A stretch of 64,000 nt of DNA, taken from assembly GCA_032622095.1 (NCBI GenBank), contig CP136065.1, positions 24,621,141-24,685,140 on the forward strand, written 5' to 3'. A model generated the notes under the pieces. The model was not told where the DNA came from. It saw only the letters and a list, made by a program, of their open reading frames with translations, and made no database searches. Shown one piece after another: positions 34,061 through 46,217 of the stretch (position 1 is its first letter; each line of letters starts with the position of its first letter). The stretch is from Siphonodentalium dalli. Lineage: Eukaryota > Mollusca > Scaphopoda > Gadilida > Siphonodentaliidae. The position numbers were made by a program, and so were the translations under genes.

Positions 34061-36646
34061 GGCGTATTTAAGTTTTCAAACATGAGTTTATTTCGCGCAA
34101 TTAAAAATAACCCCATATTGTGCCTATTTTCACCAGAAAAGTCTGGTTTAATGGCTATAGTCCAGGATATATTGGTCGACCTCTCCACCCCCCCCCCCCA
34201 GGACTTAACTTCACCCCACTAATTTTATTCCTTAATTTTTTTCACTTGTTAACAAGAAAACAAAGTGGCCGCAGAGACTCCAGACAAGATGGCGTCCATC
34301 ATGGCGGCCTTTTTTTTAAATGCACCAGGTCTCTTTGTTCGCCGTTATAGTCAAGCTGATGTCGCATGCCGACTTGTTTTCCGCTCGATTCGTTATGATA
34401 ATATACAACCCTTACAAAAAATCCGACACCAGAATCCAATATGGCGGCCAAGATGGCCGCCGAAAAGTGAAAATATGCTGTTTTCTGTCATGTTACCACC
34501 TTTCGTTTGTCTCTGTGGGAAAATGTTATAATTTTTGCGTCATGTTATACAGTTATCATATAGAGGAGTCATTGGCGAACACATGGGGACCATAATATGC
34601 ATTCATTGCGGGATATTTGTGTCCGATATCACGTTTTCACAAATGCCGTTGTCATAGGTCAAAGCCGAATCTCCGTTAATAACGTGATGTTATTGCTATT
34701 ATAACAACACCCATGCATACATATTTGCAGGAGATACTCGAGCTAGGATTCCTCTTATACCTGAGTTGAGGAATATTTACCCAAATCCAAGATGGCGGCC
34801 AAAATGGCCACCAGAAATAAAAAATCGCCGAAAATCGCTGATTTTAACATCAGTGAGCATTATTGTCATGACAACTCCACACCTGCTTACTTTTGTAAGT
34901 TGGGAACACTTAGGCGAAGAACTTTCCATATCCAAATAAAAGTCCCCCAAATCCAAAAGGCGCCCACAATGGCGGACAGATTTTGAAAAATCACCGAAAT
35001 TCCCTCATATTCACACCATTGGGCATTATTGTCGAGACAACTCCACCCATGCGTACAGTTGAGTTGGAAATACTGAGGTGAAGTAATTACATTACATCTC
35101 ATGCAAGAAATGGTTTTCCAAATCGAAGATGGCGGCCAAAATGGCGACCGAAATTTGAAAACACGCCTACATTCCTTTACTTCTTTTTTGGGCGTTATTG
35201 TTTCGCGATTTCTACCCACCATTACATGTTGATATGTATGAATTATTCATTAGGGTTTGGAAGTGATACTCAGTCAATATGGCGGCCAAACTGGCGGGCA
35301 GAAATTGAAAAGAAGCCGATATTATCACATAGTAATTTCAACTTTTTGTCATAATATTGATTTGTATAAACGAAACGGTACATAATATAAGCCATCTATT
35401 AGTTCCAATGTAAGTCGTAGCCTTTTAGAAGGATGAAAACCCACAATCGCGATGTGGCATTTCAAAATCCATTCTCCACTAAGGGCTCATACTGGCCGTA
35501 ACCGTATATAGGTGCGCCGAATAGTCATATTATGACTTCCAAGAATCAAAACAACAGTACCTGAGCTTATTCTGAATTGCCACATTCAGCATTATCTAGA
35601 CTCGTTTCTGTCTCTTCGTCAGATTAATCTATCTCACTCACAACAGCAGTTCACTACTCTTATGTGTCGAAGGGTGCCACTAATCGGAATGTTTCAAACA
35701 ATACATATGCCGGTGTCCAGCTCACGTGTTTGTTTGGAAAGCTTGGAATTCTTAGCGAGCTTCATTCGTGGTATAGCTAATGGTATAATTCAGATGCTAC
35801 ATATGGGGTATATGCGTCATCTTGTGCGATACACTATAACGGTATTCGGTCGATGCGTATACTAGCTTTCAGAAGGACCTATCTATCTGTGTACTGTCAG
35901 CTTTGGTGACCTAATGAGGATAACAACGTGTACACCTGTATATGGTTCATAAATTCACATACTCATCTAATGCACTGACGTACCCGGACAACTTCTGTAT
36001 ATGGCTTCGAATGGTGAAAGCCCGACATTTGACGGATGCATTTCTGCTAAGGCGTAGAAGACCATAATGCATAATATACCCAAACTCCTTGAACATGATC
36101 ATAAGAACAAGCTTGTTGGCGTCCAGCAATCGTCGCATCGAACAGATCCAAGCAGATGATAACAATACACACGGTGCTAGTTTGTGTGTATGTGTCATGA
36201 TAGTGGAAATGAAATTGGACCATGACTGCACCGCCCCTTATTTTGTTAAGTTTTAGATTCAGACAGGATCTCATGTGTGGTTTTGCTTTCCTTGTATGCT
36301 AAGATTGCATGTTCCCATCCGTTTGGAAGCCGTTCTTAAACAACTGGACCAGGAGTATGCCATTGGCTACTGCTGTATAAGCCCCACCAAGACTGGATGT
36401 AGTCTTAAAGGCGATACCTTTGATAGTTGGCTGATATGTCATACTCACGCAGGGTGGTATGGTTCAAGAAAGTACAAGTGCCATCAACAAAAGGGTGAAA
36501 TGTTCAACGCGAAGAACATCCAGAGGAATGTTACGTTGATGAGCTCTTGCATTCAGTTCAACAAACGTTGGTACACCAAGTGATTTCTTGGTAACATCAC
36601 CATTGCGACCATTTTCCTACATGAGACATTAACTACTATATTCTAA

Positions 36647-36650
<4 letters not shown>

Positions 36651-36691
<41 letters not shown>
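36651..36691. repeat. AT dinucleotide run near the palindrome centre
   Basis: About 20 AT repeats lie within 60 bp of the midpoint of the 34159-39120 palindrome. Confidence 0.95.
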
Positions 36692-36694
<3 letters not shown>

Positions 36695-36932
36695 CTATAT
36701 GATCATAAAGGTCGCGTTCCCCAACGTCCACAGCCATTGCCATCGAGACTGTAAAGTGTTCTTTAAATACATAGTGAAATAAATGCACCACAGTTCCTGA
36801 CAATTTCTTTAATAATACCGCCCACATACTGACACTAACCCCGAGAGAGGATAACAAAACACGCATACATTCATGCTATAAAGACATTATCCTTTAGTCC
36901 GTCCGACTGTTTTGAGGGAGGCTAGCATAGTA

Positions 36933-37352
36933 TTATCCAGACAAAAGTGTATGTAGTTGAATCAGAAAGGCTTCGAAACGGATGTGGAAATACAATCTTA
37001 CCACACCAAATAAAACCGACACGCATGACATTCGATATCTTAAACATGCACCAGGTGTAGGGGTGGTGTATACAGTGGCCCATTTCATTCCCACTATCAT
37101 GGCGCATGTCCACAAACTAGCACCCCGAGCATTGTACTTCTTTGCTGGGAGATATTCGACGAGACAACTGCGGGGCGTCACAGTTTGCTTCTGATAATGG
37201 TCAAGAAGTGCGGATAGTCTGTACACTAGGGTCTTCTCCTTAGCAGATAGACATCTGTCCAAGGGAACGAGACAGCTAGCAACCTTCGAAACAATGTCGA
37301 AGTTGTCCACATATGCCAATGCGTTCGCTGAGTTTGTGAGTTGACGAACCAT
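36933..37352 (-). CDS. Open frame in the right arm of the palindrome, unknown function
   Basis: A 139-codon frame begins at the ATG at 37352: MVRQLTNSANALAYVDNF, then DIVSKVASCLVPLDRCLSAK. The mirrored position in the left arm (ATG at 35942, plus strand) begins MVHKFTYSSNALTYPDNF and then breaks up. The likeness at both DNA and protein level means the two arms descend from one coding-like segment. No domain is recognised. It may be the remnant of a protein encoded by the element. Confidence 0.35.
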   Translation of the reverse strand: MVRQLTNSANALAYVDNFDIVSKVASCLVPLDRCLSAKEKTLVYRLSALLDHYQKQTVTPRSCLVEYLPAKKYNARGASLWTCAMIVGMKWATVYTTPTPGACLRYRMSCVSVLFGVVRLYFHIRFEAFLIQLHTLLSG

Positions 37353-39120
37353 CTATTGAGAAGTGACTAGCTAACTGGTTCGCCAGGTGTACACGTCGTT
37401 ATCCCATGGGATATGATACACATACATAGAGATGACCTTCTGTAAGCTTGTATACTCATCGGCCATATGCCTTCCTAGTTCAAGATGACGCACAAATATC
37501 ATAGTTAGCAAATGTTTAAAATCGTAAGCTAGACACCGGAAAATGAATTGTTTGAAACGTTATGATTAGAGGGACCCTACTCCCAGGAAGTGGTGAATAC
37601 TTTGTCGGTGTGAGCGACCTAGATTTATCAGACAAAGAAATGGAAGCTGGTCCAGATAATTATGGACGTGACGTGGCAAATCAGAATCTGTTATCAGGTA
37701 ATTGTTCTGATATAACTATTCGGCGCACCTACGCTTACGGCCATTATCGGCGCTAAGTGGAGACTGGATTTCGAAATGCCACATCGCGATATCAATTGTG
37801 GTTTTTCATCTTTCCAGAAGGATACGAGCTATGTTATGCGTTTTGATACCTTTAAGTTGAACTAGTAGATGGTTTATGTACAGTTTCGTCCACACATACC
37901 GATATTATGAAATTAATATGTGAAAATATCGATTTCTTTTCAATTTCTAACCGCCAATTTAGCAGCGATCTTGGTTGTGAGTAACAATTGCCAAACCCTA
38001 ACGAATACTTCATGTCACTATTCCATATCAAGATGTAATGGTGGATAGAAATCGCGAAACAATAACGCCCATCGTAAGAAAGTAAAGGAATCTAGACTTG
38101 TTTTCAAATTTCGGTCGCCATTTTGGCCACCATCTTCGATTTGGAAAACAATTTCTTGCATGAGATGTAATGTAACTCAGTATTTCCAACTCAATTGTAA
38201 GCATGGGTGGAGTTGTCTCGACAATAATGCCCAATGATGTGAATATGAGGGAATTTCGGTGATTTTTCAAAATCTGTCCGCCATTGTGGGCGCCATTTTG
38301 GATTTGGGGGATTTTTATTTGGATATGGTACACGGAAAGTTCTTCGCCTAAGTGTTCCCAAGTCACAATAGTAAGCAGGTGTGGGGTTGTCATGAAAATA
38401 ATGTTCACTGATGTTAATATCGGCGATTTTCGGCGATTTTTTATTTCTGGTGGCCATTTTGGCCGCCATCTTGGATTTGGGTAAATATTCCTCAACTTAG
38501 GTATAAGAGGAATCCTAGCTTGAGTATCTCATGCACATATATATGCATGGGTGTTGTTATAATAGCAATAACATTCATTGATTCGAAACATTACATCGCT
38601 TTATTAACGTAGATTCGGCTTTGACCTATGATACCGGCATTTGGGAAAACGTGATATCGGACAAAAATATCCCGCAATGAATGTATTTTATGGACCCCAT
38701 GTGGTCGCCAATGACCCCTCTGTATGATGGATGTATAACATGACGCAAAGATGCCAACATTTTCCCACGAAAGGTGGTAACATGTAAGAAAAATAGCATA
38801 TTTTCACATTTCGGCGGCCATCTTGGATTCTGGTGTCGGATTTTTGGCTAATTTGTAAGGGTTGTATATTAGCATAACGAATCGAGCGGAAAACAAGTCG
38901 GTATGCGACATCAGCTTGACTATAACGGCGAACAGAGACCTGGTGCATTTAAAAAAATGGCCGCCATGATGGACGCCATCTTGTCTGGAGTCTCTGCGGC
39001 CACTTTGTTTTCTTGTTAACAAGCGAAACAAATTAGAGGAGACATTAAGGAAGAAAATTAGTGGGGTGAAGTTAAGTCCTGGGGTGGGGGTGCAGAGGTC
39101 GACCAATATCTCCTGGACTA

Positions 39121-39650
39121 CTAGTCACGTTCCATTAATTTTTATCTTCCAATTAAACTTTTCGATATGTACACCAGTGTTCGCCCTGGCCCGAAATTCT
39201 TTGTAGCCATTTTTTTTAGCCACTTGTGCAATTTTGTTAGCCACTTTTGAAAAAGTTTAGCCACATACTGTCCGCACTTAATCTGCTCATAATCGCCTCA
39301 CTGTGAGTCGATCATGTGACTAAAACGATCTCATATTCAACACAGTATCGATTATTGCACTTGCATCGAATAATCATACATAATTGCAACAACTTTCCCA
39401 ATTCCAAATTCAAATTCAAATTAATTTATACATACAAAATATAACAATACATATTGAATAAACAGATATCTGATGGGGAGGGATGTGGCCGTTCAGTCGT
39501 CTTCCTGTTTTTTGTTTTCAGTGAAAAGCGTAAGCATAAACTAATTATTGCAGTCGGGACAAAAGGTGTTACTGCATCGAACTGTCAGAGAATGCCTCTC
39601 TACAATAGTCTGAAGGACGGTTTTTTAAAGAATTTCTTGATGAGATAGAA
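39121..39650. other. AT-rich flank, nothing recognised
   Basis: Short phrases (TTAGCCACTT, repeated, and CTGTCCGCACTTAATCTGCT, similar to 2287) suggest repeat debris. Confidence 0.4.
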
Positions 39651-39651
39651 C

Positions 39652-40760
39652 CTATATTTGACTTTCATTGCATGTATGTGGTATGGTGTGAAATGGCAAA
39701 AGAGAACTAAATGCATTTCGGTGTTTTTTTCTTCTAAGTCTCTGGAATGTCGAGTTTTCCCTTTCTTTTTCCATAACAAATAAGGAAGGAGATATTGTGG
39801 AGATTCCATGCATCCAAGATGTCGTATCGCAGCCAAACAGTGCTTGTAGTACACGAATATCCTCTGCTATAATTGGTTCGAGTGCTTCCTTCACTTTCTT
39901 TGTGCCAAATTTTCTCTTCCTTATTTTGACTGTTGCTATTAAGAAGATGTCATACTTTAATGGCAAAGGTATATGTATGCATAGATTTTTTGTCCATAAG
40001 TGCTTTCTGTACTATCAGTAAATCAGCATCTCCAGTCGCATGGTGTACAATGCTCGCCAGGTAGATATATGAAGTTCTGTTTATTAGATACATTTGATAG
40101 AAAATGATCCTTTATGTTCAGCTGCAAATATTGGCTGTAAAATTGATAGTATTGCACTATTTGCCAGTGGGTCGCATGTTGTGTGCTCCATCCTTAGTTG
40201 TAGGGCATTCTTGATATCCATCAAATAGAATGGTGGAAGCTGTATATTTCCTTGAAATATAAACCCCGTACACGTGACAGATCTCTCCGTATGTTTGTCC
40301 TTTCCATCATGGTATTCTTTGCAACAAGGCACCTCGGTAGTCTGACTGCACGACATTCCATATGTTTTCCGCTAAAACAGGCGTATTGGCTACCCTCAAA
40401 CAGCCGCTAGTGTCGAATAAGTCGGGAGTGTGTGTACACAATTCATGTTGAAAAACTGACCAAATGGTATCTGGGAATAATCCTTTGGTAACAATGACTA
40501 GACGTTGGAACAGACGCTGTCGGTCCACCTCCACAATTTCATTGTCGACTTTGATGGTTCAAGTTTTCATGGCAATAGCCTTGGACGATCTTTTAAAGAC
40601 ATAGTTGACTACATCTTTCCCCGACATACCGCTGACGATAGCATTACCAGTAGATTGTGCATCATCCACATTTACTGAGCATTTGACATTTCACCAGTTG
40701 CTACTGGAATGGATTCCTTTCTTCCAAGTTCGTAAAATAATAAGAGCCATTCGCATCATG
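39652..40760 (-). pseudogene. Broken member of a multicopy invertebrate family (GDADLLIVQ / GCDTTS protein)
   Basis: Minus-strand pieces in order: SGKDVVNYVFKRSSKAIAMK (near 40600), an in-frame TGA, VEVDRQRLFQRLVIVTKG (near 40510), FELC-like HELCTHTPDLFDTSG with ANTPVLAENIW (40400), YHDGKDKHTERS (40290), HHATGDADLLIVQKAL (39990-40055) and LFGCDTTSWMHG (39830). From memory, this order (LFQRL, then GALLHRIPW-like, GDADLLIV and GCDTTS) marks large uncharacterised proteins with a PIN/FEN-like nuclease fold, abundant in corals and molluscs and probably element-borne. Several frame breaks and the stop make it a pseudogene. The function is unknown. Confidence 0.65.
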
Positions 40761-42300
40761 TGTCGTCCTTGAAAATGTGCCTTCTTTGTGTTGCTGGCCT
40801 GATTCATGAAAAATGCAAGTTAATATTTGTATATTGTTTGCTGTTAATTTCTGGACATGCTGGCATTGAGAGAAGCCAAATATTTCTCCTCTCAGTTATT
40901 CCTCGTCCTCTTGAGAATCCTTATATTTCTTTGCCTCTCAGTTATTCCCCGTCCTTTCGATAGGCCACCGGCTGCTCTATGTTAAGGTCCACCGAGAGCC
41001 CTCCCCAAAATATGTCATCGAGTGCGAATGTTCTAACACTCGGTAATTATCACTAAACATAAGATTAGTATGTTATGTCATATTGCCCATATCGTCGCTC
41101 CGATGTCAGTCAGTATAGTTATTCATCATCGTTATTAGCTTGATTGTTACTAGAGGTATACCATTTGCCTGTGATGGCAGAGGTGTCGACTATACGGAAG
41201 TTTTTTGTCAACAGTATTCACAAGTTACACTTGTGAGTAAATGATTCACACACGTCCAGGTGTTGTCAACATGCTTTACATTCTCATATACGGGACAAAC
41301 TAGCCGCCTAGATTGGACAAATTTCCAAATAATTAACTCAGAATATATTATCTCCTTCTGGTATGTTGGGAGAAACATTAACACACACATCGCTATATAT
41401 CAGCAGCAGGTAGCACCCTTTTCGCATCTACTGGCGCAGCGGGTTTGCATCGTTTCAATACTTATTTTCTACGAGAAGTATGTTCTGCTCTATTGCTCAA
41501 TTGTTTCAGGACTGATTGATACCATCAGCTACTATGTCCCCATTTATCTCGTCCCTGGGGGATTTTGGATATGCTGAAACCATTTGAATGGCAAATTGTA
41601 GAAGTTCTTTCTTTGTGAGATTTGGGCTTGCTTTTATTTGGCGAAGATCATCAATTATCGTTCGATTCATACCAAATCGTTGGTTATCAGTTAACAATAT
41701 TCCAGCTTTGAGGCAAATCAGTGTTCCAGTTTTGATCTGCCCCCCCCCCCCACATGGCACTTCGTAGTTGTTAATGAATGTCATATAAAATAGTTGGACC
41801 ACGACCTCTATATCATAGCACTCCATCATAGAATACGTGTTGTTAATTGTTTTTGATCAGTAGAATGCGTTGTCATTGTTATGTTAAACTCTAGGATGTC
41901 TCAGCTATCACAGCTACATTGCGTTTTTCTTAGAGATTGTGGAACGGGCAGTGGTAACCTTCGTGAGTAGCAACATTCCCTGCATCCCGTCTATATACTG
42001 AGTGAAACAGGGTTCAATATGGGTCATTATTTGTCTGGTTGCCCAAAACGTCCCCACACTGTTATAACTGGAAGTTATTTCGACATACGTTGTTTATGTT
42101 TCATGAGCTTGTGTATAGGCCGTGTATGTTTCCCGGGGATAGGGATGATTTCTAAGGTATACCAAAGAGTGTTTGTTAGAAACTATCAGTTTTAAAGGAT
42201 TTGATAAGAACCAAGACGTGACTGATATAAAGGGCGCACTTGCCCTTATCTTGAAATCTGCAGAGATTGTACTACATAACACGCATATTTTTTGAAAGCC
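40761..42300. other. No gene called; one unassigned open frame
   Basis: A 107-codon minus-strand frame at 41506-41829 contains NLTKKELLQFAIQMVSAYPK and could be a further fragment of the preceding pseudogene or of another repeat protein. It is not recognised. The rest is AT-rich. Confidence 0.35.
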
Positions 42301-42309
42301 AGAACGTTG

Positions 42310-42395
42310 ATGCATTGGAGTAGCTGCTGACACATTTCCCGGACCATCGACTATTCGAGGATATGACCACCTATTATACGAGTGATAATAATGTG
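42310..42395 (+). repeat. Partial copy of the SINE-linked repeat
   Basis: ATTCGAGGATATGACCACCT and the preceding GGAGTAGCTGCTGA match 43076-43190. This copy ends before the tRNA-like head. Confidence 0.7.
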
Positions 42396-43013
42396 GAATT
42401 ACATGCTATTAGATCATATCGTTTGTTTGAGTCGAACTCTTAATGGCTAATGCTCGGGTAGTCACGCTCTTGTTGAACGGACGAAGCCAACATACAACAT
42501 GTATATCAACGGGAATTAGTGAATACCCATCTGAGTGCCTTATCCATACAGATGGTCCCTAATAATTTACCCCCCACCCCGCCATGATAAGAATCACCAC
42601 CCAATCCAGGCGTATATAGTCCTTCCTCATCTCCGATCGAAATGATAATACTAAAGTGTAACGTTCTAGACAACATTGGACCTCTCCATTTAGCGCCTGA
42701 ATCCGTTGAGGCCACATACTAATTAGTTTCTAATATCGCTGGATTGTTCGGAGTTAACCTAAGTTGTGCACTGGTGCATCAAACTGAAACTTTAGAAAAG
42801 CTCACGTTTCTTATAGATTGAACACAAAGTTATATATCCAAACAGCATCCCATAATATGCATGAATAAGAATCAGATTTGACAATGGACGATTTGAGATA
42901 ATCATGATATCGCTCTAGAACATTCTAAAATATAAATGAATTTAATTTTTAATTTTCGAGACAGTGCAAATTTTTGTTTTTGTTTTTGTTGTTTTTTGTT
43001 GACAAACATAATT

Positions 43014-43440
43014 CAACGGGAATTAGTGAATACTCATCTGAGTGCCGTTATTTACCCATGATAATTTAAATCCCGTTGGAGTAGCTGCTGAAACATTTCT
43101 CGGACAGAATGTGATATGGTCGTCTGTTGTAATGCCATGCTGGAACATTCGAGGATATGACCACCTATTATTGGAGTGATAATAATGTGGGGTCGCTTCG
43201 GTGGGCGTGTGGTGTTGACGTCGGACTTTGAGTCGCAAGGCGCGCTCGCCGTCACGGACCGGGGTTCGAATCCCACCCAATCCCAAAAAAAATAATTTGC
43301 ACTGTCTCAAAAATTAAATTTGCTTCTAAAAATAGGCGCCTGTGTTGTATAGTCCCAGACATGTTGAAGAGCAACTCTCGGCATGTTTCGGAGACGAAAA
43401 TATAACATTCTACTGTGCCATATCGCCTATGGTTAAAATA
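43014..43440 (+). repeat. Composite SINE-like repeat
   Basis: A 5' module shared with 42310 is followed by a tRNA-like head (43190-43286), an A run, and a body (43290-43440) with TAGGCGCCTG and GGCATGTTTCGGAG. The body recurs at 44783-44945. Confidence 0.65.
43190..43286 (+). ncRNA. tRNA-like SINE head
   Basis: A strong B box, GGGTTCGAATCCC-like (GGGGTTCGAATCCCA), and an A-box-like TGGTGTTGACGTCGG lie at tRNA spacing, followed by an A-rich run. The T-stem pairs only partly, so this is a tRNA-derived SINE or tRNA pseudogene rather than a working tRNA. Confidence 0.6.
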
Positions 43441-44741
43441 TAAAAGCTTAACTGAGCTGACTGTCACACACACACATATCGGTAAAGAATTAAACTAAAT
43501 GTGACAAAAGAACCCGGGGAAAAATGGGCAACTTAAGCATCTTACAGATCATTTTCATTATAAACGCACTTTATTGATGTTTTACTTATGACCATTGTTT
43601 TCTTTTCCAAAGCGAGCTTATTGTCCGAGAATCTACAGTCGGGTGTTTTATTATTGTTGTCAATATTTTAGATATGACTTGCTCACAATCATCATCATAA
43701 ACTATAACCGATATCTATGTATGGAATTTTCCCCACTGCATGGAAGCAGTAAGCTCTCTTACAATATAATATGTGAGCTTTCGCAGATAATGAGCAAGCA
43801 AGGCAATTTCAACCAGACATGATAATGGTTAATTTTCTGTACATCGTATTATTTAATCCGATAGTTGGTATGTTCTTGGATTTAAATGGATTGAATGCGA
43901 ATATTTTGTTACAGAAGATATATTGTACACACCTACATATGTTTTATCTATCATATTTGCGTATAGATTAATCCTGAATATTCCTTATGTCATCGTAACA
44001 CTCGTGACATAATATGCATTTCTGTAGACGGGGCAACCTGGTCTTGAGTCGACTAGATTAGACAAACTCCCAAATAATAAACTCAGAATATATATTGAAC
44101 CCCGAGTGGCAATCTTGACAACTATTATAAATAAACGGACATACTTTTGTTACACGATACGTCGCATATGTATTATTCATGGTTAGCTTTGTCGATTGTT
44201 ATAAGCGGCAACATCAGTCATTTGCTTGTATGCGGCGACAGATTACACAGCGAGGACACTTGAATTCGTACTGTTGCATTCAGTAGTTAATATTCTGTGT
44301 TTCATGAGCGGCAATGTCGGATGTCATCTTTCTACAAGTAGTAAATAAATAATGCACATGTATGTAAGAGGTGTATATTTTATCTATTTACATCGAAAGG
44401 ACAACCTACCTCTTGAATCAGGTAGAATATATGAACTTTACCAACAACTAATAATGAAATTCTCGTCGACCCGGTGGCCATCTTGACCGCCATTAATAAG
44501 AATCGGTCATATGCTGCGTAACTTTCGGCTTAATTCAAAGTCACTAAGACCCAGCTTTTACCACAAATTCACATTATATAACGATTTTACAGCAGCCATA
44601 TTAGCCCGCCATTTTGAACTACAAATAATCATTTGCCAGCTTCCAACATTGTTTTTTTTTTATTCAGTGGAGATAATGCACACAGAAATAACTCTCAAAA
44701 ACTTCTGAAAGATAAATGGCCGTAAAACTAACTTTTTCGAA
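43441..44741. other. AT-rich intergenic DNA, no gene recognised
   Basis: GCCATCTTGACCGCCATTA-like phrases near 44475 resemble those of the palindrome arms but are isolated. Confidence 0.45.
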
Positions 44742-44813
44742 GCAAATTTGATTTTTGAGACAATGCAAATTTTTTTTTTTTTAAATTTGCATTGTCTCAA
44801 AAATCAAATTTGC
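44742..44813. repeat. Hairpin, 31-bp perfect arms
   Basis: GCAAATTTGATTTTTGAGAC and following bases (44742-44772) pair with 44783-44813 around a T-rich loop. The arm is the start of the SINE body seen at 43290, so this is a head-to-head junction of two copies. Confidence 0.85.
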
Positions 44814-45133
44814 TTCTAAATATAGGCGCCTGGTGTGTTGTATATTCCCAAGCATGTTCTAAGAGCTATGCTAGCCATGTTTCGGAGGCATAAAATATAT
44901 AACATTGCTGCTGTGCCGTACCTCCTATATACATAACTTTTTCGAGTTTGAATAACCTGACTAAAATAAAGTGGCCGTCATCGTTTGTCCCAGTATTGTG
45001 CGAAACATTTAAATTAGCTGAATAAATTGCTATAAGTTTTGGAAAGTTTATCAGAGTATTTAAAACATGTCGATTGCTATTTTCTGTACTTATTTACTTT
45101 ATTGGCCATCCTTTATAAACACATAAAACAAAA

Positions 45134-46217
45134 CAGTCCCCCCCCCTAATATAATATGTAATATTTTCGGAGATATTGGGTGGATTTTGATGATTTTTTT
45201 CACAAATGCTTATTGGAGATAGAGACACAATGCATGCGAAGAACAGCCATGTGCGTGGTGTTACGGCTGACTGAACATCGATTGAATGGGAGTGGGGTAG
45301 ATTTAAAAAATGACAAAAGAGATAACAATGAGATTTTATTCAATGAATCAATATTGCGTGTAGCCACCTTGTCGCTAGATAACATGCTGGCATCGTGGTA
45401 GCATGCTGTGGATTAGAGGGGCGATTCTACGCTTTGGAGTGTTCCTCCATTCGTCCTGCAACAGACAGTGCATGTCACCGAGCATGATGTGGTCATTGGC
45501 ACGACGCTAAACAACTCTCTTCAGTTGGTCTCATAACTGTTCTGGGCGCCTACATTCAGATTCCCATTAACAGTGAAGAGTTCAGTCTTATGTGTGGTGC
45601 TGATACATACCACTCATGGACGTCCTCCTACGCAATGTAACGTTTGTTAAAAAACGATCTTGTCTAGCGGTTGTAACACTCTGCGATATTGCCAACCTGC
45701 TGGTTTCACTGTTTTAAATTCCGTATGTTTTTGGCATTACCCCATGCGACGGGCAACATGTTTTATGGAGAAATTCACCCACAAAAGGCCAATAGCTATG
45801 CCTCTGTTTTGGGTTGGTATTCGACCTATCACTGGTTTATTTCAACCTTCCCAGCTAAACGGGTATGGAATGATTGAAGGGAATGAGTATGGACCGGGTA
45901 CATACTGTTCCCATTCGGCAAAGTTAGGCTCTAAAGCATGCAGGGGGACTCACAACATCATTTTCTGACAAAAACTACAGGCATTACACAACGTGTAATC
46001 AAGGAAACAATACCGTGGCCGAGATCACTCTACCTGTGTGTTTGCCGTTTTTGAAAAGCACCCCTCCTCCAATCAACTCGTGCTTAGTCGTCCGTAACAC
46101 AACTTACACGGCTGTCCTTCGTACGGATTGTTTCTCTAGCTCCAGTAATCAATTGTGGAAAGTGTCACCAAAATCCAACCAATATCCGAAAATATTACAC
46201 ATTATATTAGGGGGACT
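45134..46217. mobile_element. Tc1/mariner element with about 200-bp inverted ends
   Basis: The left end begins CAGTCCCCC and continues TAATATAATATGTAATATTT; the right end is its complement (AAGTCCCCCTAATATAATGT). The inverted likeness continues about 200 bp inward. The length of 1.1 kb and the decayed transposase inside fit Tc1/mariner. A clear TA duplication could not be read. Confidence 0.8.
45375..45970 (-). pseudogene. Tc1/mariner transposase, decayed
   Basis: On the minus strand, TELFTVNGNLNVGAQNSYET (near 45560) matches the segment before the third catalytic residue region. After a break, LQDEWRNTPKRRIAPLIHSM then LPRCQHVI (45380-45460) matches the C-terminal EEW-IPQ-I-LI-SM signature. 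Stops and shifts are frequent; the DNA-binding region is not recognisable. Confidence 0.8.

Larger units (their letters stand above)
34159..39120. mobile_element. 5-kb palindromic element with about 2.2-kb arms
   Basis: The termini read AGTCCAGGATATATTGGTCG at 34159 and its near complement at 39120. Matching runs inward continuously: the GGACTTAACTTCACCCCACT block, GATGGCGTCCATCATGGCGG, three related units with GATGGCGGCCAAAATGGC, the TGGCATTTC/GAAATGCCA block near 35460 and 37770, TTTCAAACAAT near 35695 and its complement near 37550, and CATCCGTTTGGAAGCC near 36320 and its complement near 36970. Arms are diverged but collinear. About 600 bp of spacer sits at the centre. No recognisable transposase is present. 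Confidence 0.8.

Noticed and set aside
34792-38495. Open frames rich in Trp, Pro and Lys in the palindrome arms
   Set aside because: The same frames appear in every 170-bp subunit and on both strands; they follow the GATGGCGGCC repeat and not a gene.
41506-41829. 107-codon minus-strand frame
   Set aside because: Possibly part of the adjacent pseudogene family, but I could not align it to any known block.
43190-43286. Functional tRNA gene
   Set aside because: The T-stem is poorly paired, and the unit sits inside a repeated composite with an A-rich junction.
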